From Stella humosa (GTDB lineage: Bacteria; Pseudomonadota; Alphaproteobacteria; ATCC43930; Allostellaceae), in contig NZ_AP019700.1 of the NCBI RefSeq assembly GCF_006738645.1, forward strand, positions 2,492,001-2,556,000: a DNA stretch of 64,000 nt, given 5' to 3'. Shown piece by piece: positions 59,475 through 64,000 of this stretch. Made by a program: the position numbers and the translations under genes. Positions within the stretch are counted from its first letter, which is position 1, and the number at the start of each line of letters is the position of its first letter. The notes under the pieces were generated by a model. The model searched no databases. It was not told where the DNA came from and worked only from the letters and a program-made list of their open reading frames with translations.

Positions 59475-60629
59475 TCAGGCGCGGCCGAGCGCCTTCAGAA
59501 TGGCGTCGCGGTTGCCGTCGAGCACCGGGGCCGGATCGCGAGTGGTGGGATCCTCGAAACCCCAGATCTTGATCGGATTGCCGACGACCGGCATCGAGCC
59601 CATCTCCGGGTCGGTGACGGTGACCAGCATGTTGCGCGCCGCAGCTTGCGGAAATTCAATGGCTTGCTGGACGTTGTTGATAGGTCCGGCAGGAACGCCG
59701 ACCTTGTCCAGAACCGCCATCCAATGGGCCGTGTCGGCTTTGGTCAGCGTCTCCTCGAGCTGCGCCTTCAGCACGTCGACATGCTGGTTGCGCAGGTCGT
59801 TGGTCAGGTAGCGGGCATCGGTGGCCAGTTCCGGCCGGCCCAGCCCGTCGCACAGCTTGCGATAGAGGGCGTCGTTGCCAGCCGCGATGATGACATGGCC
59901 GTCCTGGGTCGTGAAGACCTCGAATGGCGTGATCGACGGGTGGCGGGCGCCGAGCGGGCCGGGCGGCTTGCCCGAGACGAAGAAGCGCATGATCGCGTTT
60001 TCCAGCAGGGCCAGCTGGCAGTCGAACATGGCCACGTCGACCTTGCGGCCCTCGCCGGTGGCCGCGCGATGGAAGAGGGCGGAGACAACGCCGATCGTGG
60101 TGTAGAGCCCGGCGCCGATGTCGCCGATCGAGGTACCGATGCGCGTCGGCGGGCTGCCCTCATGGCCGGTCACGCTCATGATCCCGCCCATGCCCTGGAC
60201 GACCATGTCGTAGGCGGGGCGCTTGGATTCCGGCCCCGTATGGCCAAAGCCCGAAGCCGAGGCATAGATCAGCTTGGGATAGCGGGCGTGCAGCACGTCC
60301 CAGCCATAGCCCAGCTTCTCCATGGTGCCGGGCCGGAAGTTCTCGACCACGACGTCGGCGATGCCGAGCAGGTCCTCGAAGACGGCGCGGTCGGCGTCGT
60401 TCTTCAGGTCGAGCGCGATCGATTCCTTGCCACGGTTGACCGACTGGAAGTAAGCGGACTTGCCGTTGACGAAGGGGCCGTAGTGGCGGGCGTCGTCGCC
60501 GCGCTCGGGGGGCTCGACCTTGATCACCCGCGCGCCCAGCTCGGTCATGAGCATGGTGCAGTAGGGTCCGGCCAGTATGCGGGACAGGTCGACGACCGTG
60601 ACGCCGCTGAGCGGGCCTGCAGCGGTCAT
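59475..60629 (-). CDS. Class III (CaiB/BaiF) CoA-transferase
   Basis: Family III CoA-transferase, 384 residues. The catalytic Asp170 is in IGTSIGDIGAGLY; N-terminal LSGVTVVDLSRILAGPYC and VIKVEPPERGDDARHYGP are characteristic. It transfers CoA between carboxylic acids such as succinate, itaconate, carnitine or aryl acids. The following ALDH and acylase suggest activation of an acid released by the pathway. A DMT exporter gene precedes it by 43 bases. Confidence 0.94.
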   Translation of the reverse strand: MTAAGPLSGVTVVDLSRILAGPYCTMLMTELGARVIKVEPPERGDDARHYGPFVNGKSAYFQSVNRGKESIALDLKNDADRAVFEDLLGIADVVVENFRPGTMEKLGYGWDVLHARYPKLIYASASGFGHTGPESKRPAYDMVVQGMGGIMSVTGHEGSPPTRIGTSIGDIGAGLYTTIGVVSALFHRAATGEGRKVDVAMFDCQLALLENAIMRFFVSGKPPGPLGARHPSITPFEVFTTQDGHVIIAAGNDALYRKLCDGLGRPELATDARYLTNDLRNQHVDVLKAQLEETLTKADTAHWMAVLDKVGVPAGPINNVQQAIEFPQAAARNMLVTVTDPEMGSMPVVGNPIKIWGFEDPTTRDPAPVLDGNRDAILKALGRA

Positions 60630-60672
60630 GCCGCGTTCTCCTCATTGTACGATGGGCGGGTGGATGGTCCTG

Positions 60673-61566
60673 TCATAGCTTGCGCGGCGCCGGGGCGGCA
60701 AGGCCGGCCCGCCGGCCGCTATGCCCCTGGTGCACGGCATAGGCCGCCAGCGCGGCCAGAATGAGGCCGCCGCCGGCCAGGGTGCGCTGGTCGGGCACCT
60801 CGCCGGCGCCGAGCCATGCCCACAACGGTGCCAGGACGGTCTCGGTCAGGGTCAGCAGGCCGGCACGTGCTGCCGGCAGCAGGCCGATGCCGGTCACGAA
60901 CAGGGTCAGCCCCAGCCCGACCTGGAAGATGCCCATGAAGGCGCAGATGGCGAGGTCCTTGCCCGATACCGACCAGGGCTCACCGACGAAGGCGCTGCCG
61001 AATGCCAGGAAGACGCCGCTCAGCACCACGGCCGGCACCATGTCGGTGCCGGGCCTGGTGCCGCGCACGACGACGATGTTGACGGCGCCGAAGGCCGACA
61101 CGCCCAGCCCCAGCAGGCCGCGCCAACCGCCGGACAGCAGATCGACCGGGCCGACCATGACGCCGATTCCCGCCATGGTGGCGGCGATCGCCAGCAATGT
61201 GGCCATGCCGAAGCGCTCGCCCAGCACGACCCAGCCCAGGATCGCGGTCAGCAGCGGCGTCGTGCTCATCAGCACCAGCACGGTGGCGACGGAGGCATCG
61301 GCCAGGGCCACGAAATAGAAGAGGGATGAGGCTGCGACCGCCAGCGCAGAGGCGATGCCGCGCCAGCCCATGGCCGCGAACGCCGCCGGCAGCCGCGCGC
61401 GGTGGCGCCAGGCGCAAAACAGGCCGACCGCGATCGCCAGGAAGACCGAGCGCCAGAAGGCGGCCTCCCAGGGGCCGGCATCCATGAAGCGCACGGCGAC
61501 GCCGCCGGTACTCCAGCAGGTGGCAGCGGCGGCGACCAGAAGGGCGCCGCGCATCGCAGATGTCAT
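60673..61566 (-). CDS. EamA/DMT-family transporter
   Basis: Ten-helix metabolite transporter of the EamA (DMT) family, 297 residues, with two repeated five-helix units; typical segments include AAAATCWSTGGVAVRFMD, LLTAILGWVVLGERFGMATLL and GLLTLTETVLAPLWAWLGAGE. Relatives export amino acids or metabolites, occasionally import. As first gene of the CoA-transferase/ALDH/acylase/PLP operon it may export or import the pathway's substrate. It begins 226 bases from the divergent PleD-like gene. Confidence 0.92.
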   Translation of the reverse strand: MTSAMRGALLVAAAATCWSTGGVAVRFMDAGPWEAAFWRSVFLAIAVGLFCAWRHRARLPAAFAAMGWRGIASALAVAASSLFYFVALADASVATVLVLMSTTPLLTAILGWVVLGERFGMATLLAIAATMAGIGVMVGPVDLLSGGWRGLLGLGVSAFGAVNIVVVRGTRPGTDMVPAVVLSGVFLAFGSAFVGEPWSVSGKDLAICAFMGIFQVGLGLTLFVTGIGLLPAARAGLLTLTETVLAPLWAWLGAGEVPDQRTLAGGGLILAALAAYAVHQGHSGRRAGLAAPAPRKL

Positions 61567-61792
61567 GGGGCTCCGCTCTCGCGGCGTCGGGGTGGGGGCG
61601 CGCCGGCGACGGCTCTACTATCCAACGCGTCGGGCGAAGTCCATCGCCTGCCTGCCGCGGGCCGGCTGCGACCGCATGCGCGCATCGCAAAACTGCTTTT
61701 CGGCTTGCCGAAGGGCGCGGCACCGGATACTCGGACCATCTGACTGCAACCCTACGACGTCATCCTCACACAGCGCCCGCTCAGGTATCGAC

Positions 61793-62728
61793 ATGGTCGA
61801 GAAGAAACCAACGGTTCTCATCGTCGACGACGTCTCGGTAAACCTCGCGCTGATGAGCGCGATCCTGGAAGGCGACTGCCGGACGATCTGTACCGGCGAC
61901 AGCGCCCGCGTGCTGTCGCTGGCGCTGGAGCATCAACCCGACCTGATCCTGCTCGACATCATGATGCCGGGCCTCGACGGGTTCGAGGTATGCGGCATGT
62001 TGAAGGCCAATCCCAACACCCGCGACATCCCGGTCATCTTCCTGACCTCGCTGGCCGAGGAGGTGGACGAGGAGCGCGGGCTGGGCCTGGGCGCCATCGA
62101 CTACATCACCAAGCCCTTCAGCGTCCCGGTCGTCCGCGCCCGCGTGCGCAACCACCTGGAGTTGCAGCGCCAGCGCGACCTGCTCGAGCGGCTGTCCAGC
62201 ATCGACGGGCTGACCGGCATCTCCAACCGGCGGGCCTTCGACCGGGCGCTGGAACGCGAGTGGCTGCGCGCCCAGCGCCACGAATCGCCGCTGTCGCTGC
62301 TGATGATCGATGTCGACCTGTTCAAGCAGTTCAACGACGGGTACGGCCACATCGCGGGCGACGAGTGCCTGAAGGCGATCGCCCGCACGGTGGCCGACCA
62401 GGCCGGCCGGGCGGCCGACCTGGTGGCGCGCTACGGCGGCGAGGAGTTCGCCTGCATCCTGCCCGACACCTGCCGCGGCGGCGCCGTGCGCGTGGCCGAG
62501 AAGATCCGCCAGTCGGTGCTGGACCTGGCCATACCGCACGCATTCTCGTCCGTGTCGCCGCTGGTGACGGTCAGCATCGGCGGCGCCACGGCGCGGCCGA
62601 CCAACGACCTGGACCTGGAAGAGCTGGTGCGCCGCGCGGACGCCCGGCTCTATGAAAGCAAGAATGCCGGCCGCAACCGGATATCCTTTGCCGCCGAGTG
62701 CGGCGGCCCCTGCCCGGACGACAAATAG
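61793..62728 (+). CDS. PleD-like response regulator with GGDEF diguanylate cyclase domain
   Basis: Two-domain c-di-GMP synthase, 311 residues. The receiver has Asp55 (LILLDIMMPG) and Lys107; a helix connects to the GGDEF domain with active-site GGEEF (215-219). The inhibitory I-site RxxD (Arg206 to Asp209) lies five residues before it, so product feedback is expected. PleD has two receivers; this one has a single one. ATG 61793 suits the receiver start. No cognate kinase is adjacent; the hybrid kinase at 52.7 kb is 7 kb away. Confidence 0.95.
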   Translation: MVEKKPTVLIVDDVSVNLALMSAILEGDCRTICTGDSARVLSLALEHQPDLILLDIMMPGLDGFEVCGMLKANPNTRDIPVIFLTSLAEEVDEERGLGLGAIDYITKPFSVPVVRARVRNHLELQRQRDLLERLSSIDGLTGISNRRAFDRALEREWLRAQRHESPLSLLMIDVDLFKQFNDGYGHIAGDECLKAIARTVADQAGRAADLVARYGGEEFACILPDTCRGGAVRVAEKIRQSVLDLAIPHAFSSVSPLVTVSIGGATARPTNDLDLEELVRRADARLYESKNAGRNRISFAAECGGPCPDDK

Positions 62729-62729
62729 G

Positions 62730-62749
62730 CCACCCTCCTGATAGGGTGG
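62730..62749 (+). terminator. Weak stem-loop after the cyclase gene
   Basis: 7-bp stem CCACCCT/AGGGTGG with a 6-base loop starting two bases after the stop codon; no T-run follows. The next gene begins 35 bases later on the same strand, so it may only modulate readthrough. Confidence 0.4.
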
Positions 62750-62783
62750 ATGCCAGACCCGCCGCAGCAGCCGAAGGCCGTCA

Positions 62784-63638
62784 ATGACACCCGAAACGCA
62801 ATTCGTCTCCTGCCTGGGCGCCAAGGGCTTCCACCGCGTGGCCTACCATCGCTGGCAGGGCAGCCTGGACCGCCCGCCGGTGATCTGCGTCCACGGGTTG
62901 ACGCGCAACGGACGGGATTTCGATTTCCTGGCCCAGGCCCTGGTGGCGCGCGGCCGCACCGTGATCTGCCCTGACATCGTCGGCCGCGGCGACAGCGGCC
63001 ACCTGGCGGACGCGGCCGAGTACGGCTATCCGCGCTACATGGCCGACATGGCGACCTTGATCGCGCGGCTGGACGTCGAGACGCTCGATTGGGTCGGCAC
63101 CTCGATGGGCGGCTTCCTCGGCATGCTGCTGGCGGCCACCCGCGGCCAGCCGATCGGCCGCATGGTGCTGAACGATGTCGGCCCGTTCATTCCGCAGGCA
63201 GCGATGGAGCAGATCGGCACCTATGTCGGCCGCGATCCGCATTTCGCCACGCTGGAGGAAGCCGATGCCTACCAGCGCACGGTGGCGGCGGGTTTCGGCC
63301 GGCTGACCGACGCGCAATGGGCACACATGGCCCGCCACATGACGCGGCCCGACCCGGCCGGCGGCTTCCGGCTGGCCTACGACCCGGCCATCGCCCATCC
63401 CTTCCGCAACCTGCCGATGAAGGATGTGGACATGTGGCCGGTGTGGGACCGCGTGAAGGTGCCGGCGCTGGTGCTGCGCGGCGCCGAATCCGGTCTGCTG
63501 CTGGCCGAGACCGCCCAGGAGATGACGACGCGCGGGCCGAAGGCGGAGTTGGCGGTGATCGCCGACTGCGCCCACGCGCCCGCACTCATGGACCCCGCTC
63601 AGATCGCGCTGGTGGTGGACTTCCTCGATCGCGGCTGA
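62784..63638 (+). CDS. Alpha/beta-fold hydrolase
   Basis: 284-residue alpha/beta hydrolase. The nucleophile elbow is GTSMGGFLG (Ser at about 107), the oxyanion HG motif is ICVHGLTRNGRDF near residue 35, and a catalytic His is likely in IADCAHAPALMDP near the C-terminus. Substrate unknown: esters, lactones or haloalkane-like compounds are all handled by relatives. No signal peptide. It overlaps the convergent EamA gene by 40 bases. Confidence 0.9.
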   Translation: MTPETQFVSCLGAKGFHRVAYHRWQGSLDRPPVICVHGLTRNGRDFDFLAQALVARGRTVICPDIVGRGDSGHLADAAEYGYPRYMADMATLIARLDVETLDWVGTSMGGFLGMLLAATRGQPIGRMVLNDVGPFIPQAAMEQIGTYVGRDPHFATLEEADAYQRTVAAGFGRLTDAQWAHMARHMTRPDPAGGFRLAYDPAIAHPFRNLPMKDVDMWPVWDRVKVPALVLRGAESGLLLAETAQEMTTRGPKAELAVIADCAHAPALMDPAQIALVVDFLDRG

Positions 63639-64000
63639 GCCGGCGGCTCGCGCAGCGCCAGCCACAGGCCGAGCAGGACGGCGGCCAGCCCCAGCAGGGC
63701 CGGCCAGCCGGCAGGCTCGTCCAGGAGGACCGCCCCCAGCAGCGTGGCCGTCACCGGCCCGAGGCCGAGGAAGACGGTGACGCGGGTGGGCGTGCCGTGG
63801 CGGAGCGCCCATAGCCATGCGACATAGCCGCTGCCGCTGCCGACCCCGATGAAGAGGATCGCTGCCCAGCCGCCCCAGCCGATCTGCGGCACGGCGCCGA
63901 GGATGCCCTCGCCCAGCGCGGGCAGGGCCAGGAAGGCGACCGACGCCAGCATGGCGACGGCGCCCACCGGCAGCGCGCCATAGCGGGCGACGTGCGGACG
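63599..64000 (-). CDS. EamA/DMT-family transporter (C-terminal part, runs off the window)
   Basis: C-terminal portion of a second DMT-type transporter: hydrophobic helices with IGWGGWAAILFIGVGSGSGYV, TRVTVFLGLGPVTATLLGAVLL and LGLAAVLLGLWLAL match the last five helices of EamA proteins. The frame remains open to the window end, so the N-terminal half lies beyond base 64000. It is convergent with the hydrolase gene. Distinct from the EamA gene at 60.7 kb. Confidence 0.85.
   Translation of the reverse strand, partial: RPHVARYGALPVGAVAMLASVAFLALPALGEGILGAVPQIGWGGWAAILFIGVGSGSGYVAWLWALRHGTPTRVTVFLGLGPVTATLLGAVLLDEPAGWPALLGLAAVLLGLWLALREPPAQPRSRKSTTSAI

Overview
The window is high-GC DNA, densely packed with genes on both strands, and looks like a free-living alphaproteobacterium. 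The evidence is a recA gene preceded by a GAAC-N7-GAAC LexA box (the alphaproteobacterial SOS operator), a DksA lacking most zinc-finger cysteines, the neighbourhood dksA-recA-alaS-icd, a class II cytochrome c, and many periplasmic-binding-protein transporters for organic acids. A Rhodospirillales-like lineage is my guess; the genus cannot be read. I see no rRNA, tRNA, CRISPR array, prophage or insertion sequence. No gene-free stretch exceeds about 230 bases.

Layout. 0.1-3.1 kb: a complete tricarboxylate-type transporter (TctC-B-A). 3.2-10.7 kb: housekeeping block (dksA, recA, alaS, a TylF-like methyltransferase, icd, a LOG-family phosphoribohydrolase). 10.8-13.7 kb: cytochrome c', cytochrome b561, and a LysM/Ig-like envelope protein that is readable only with two frame changes. 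13.7-19.5 kb: a second TctC-B-A operon on the minus strand continuing into an RraA-like aldolase and a TPR glycosyltransferase-like protein. 19.7-26.5 kb: a MATE exporter convergent with a PadR-MFP-RND-DNA glycosylase operon whose RND pump has an in-frame amber codon at position 31. 26.7-29.9 kb: TAXI-type TRAP receptor plus fused permease. 29.8-34.8 kb: a DUF1045 protein, a 980-residue RTX protein and a divergent bestrophin-like channel.

35-42.4 kb: an amino-oxidase plus DUF2817 peptidase pair, a TauD-type dioxygenase, then the queuosine operon queA-tgt-queF-queG. 42.4-48.6 kb: a sugar-acid locus, with DctP-Q-M TRAP transporter and SMP-30 lactonase on one strand and a D-2-hydroxyacid dehydrogenase plus Gfo/Idh/MocA oxidoreductase divergent from it. 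48.6-52.6 kb: a five-gene copper-handling operon (DUF2946, YcnI/DUF1775, TonB receptor, an unknown three-cysteine protein, PCu(A)C chaperone). 52.7-54.4 kb: a hybrid histidine kinase. 54.4-61.6 kb: a tight five-gene operon (EamA exporter, class III CoA-transferase, aldehyde dehydrogenase, penicillin-acylase-type hydrolase, threonine-deaminase-like PLP enzyme). 61.8-64 kb: a PleD-like diguanylate cyclase, an alpha/beta hydrolase and a second EamA transporter cut by the window end.

Together the genes describe an organism specialised in scavenging small carboxylates, sugar acids and amino-acid derivatives (four separate binding-protein-dependent secondary transporters), with metal acquisition and c-di-GMP signalling. 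The best candidates for new biology are the copper operon with its unknown Cys protein, the acylase/CoA-transferase/ALDH/PLP operon, and the RTX protein with its palindromic promoter region. The damaged genes (RND pump, LysM protein, queG start) deserve read-level checks.
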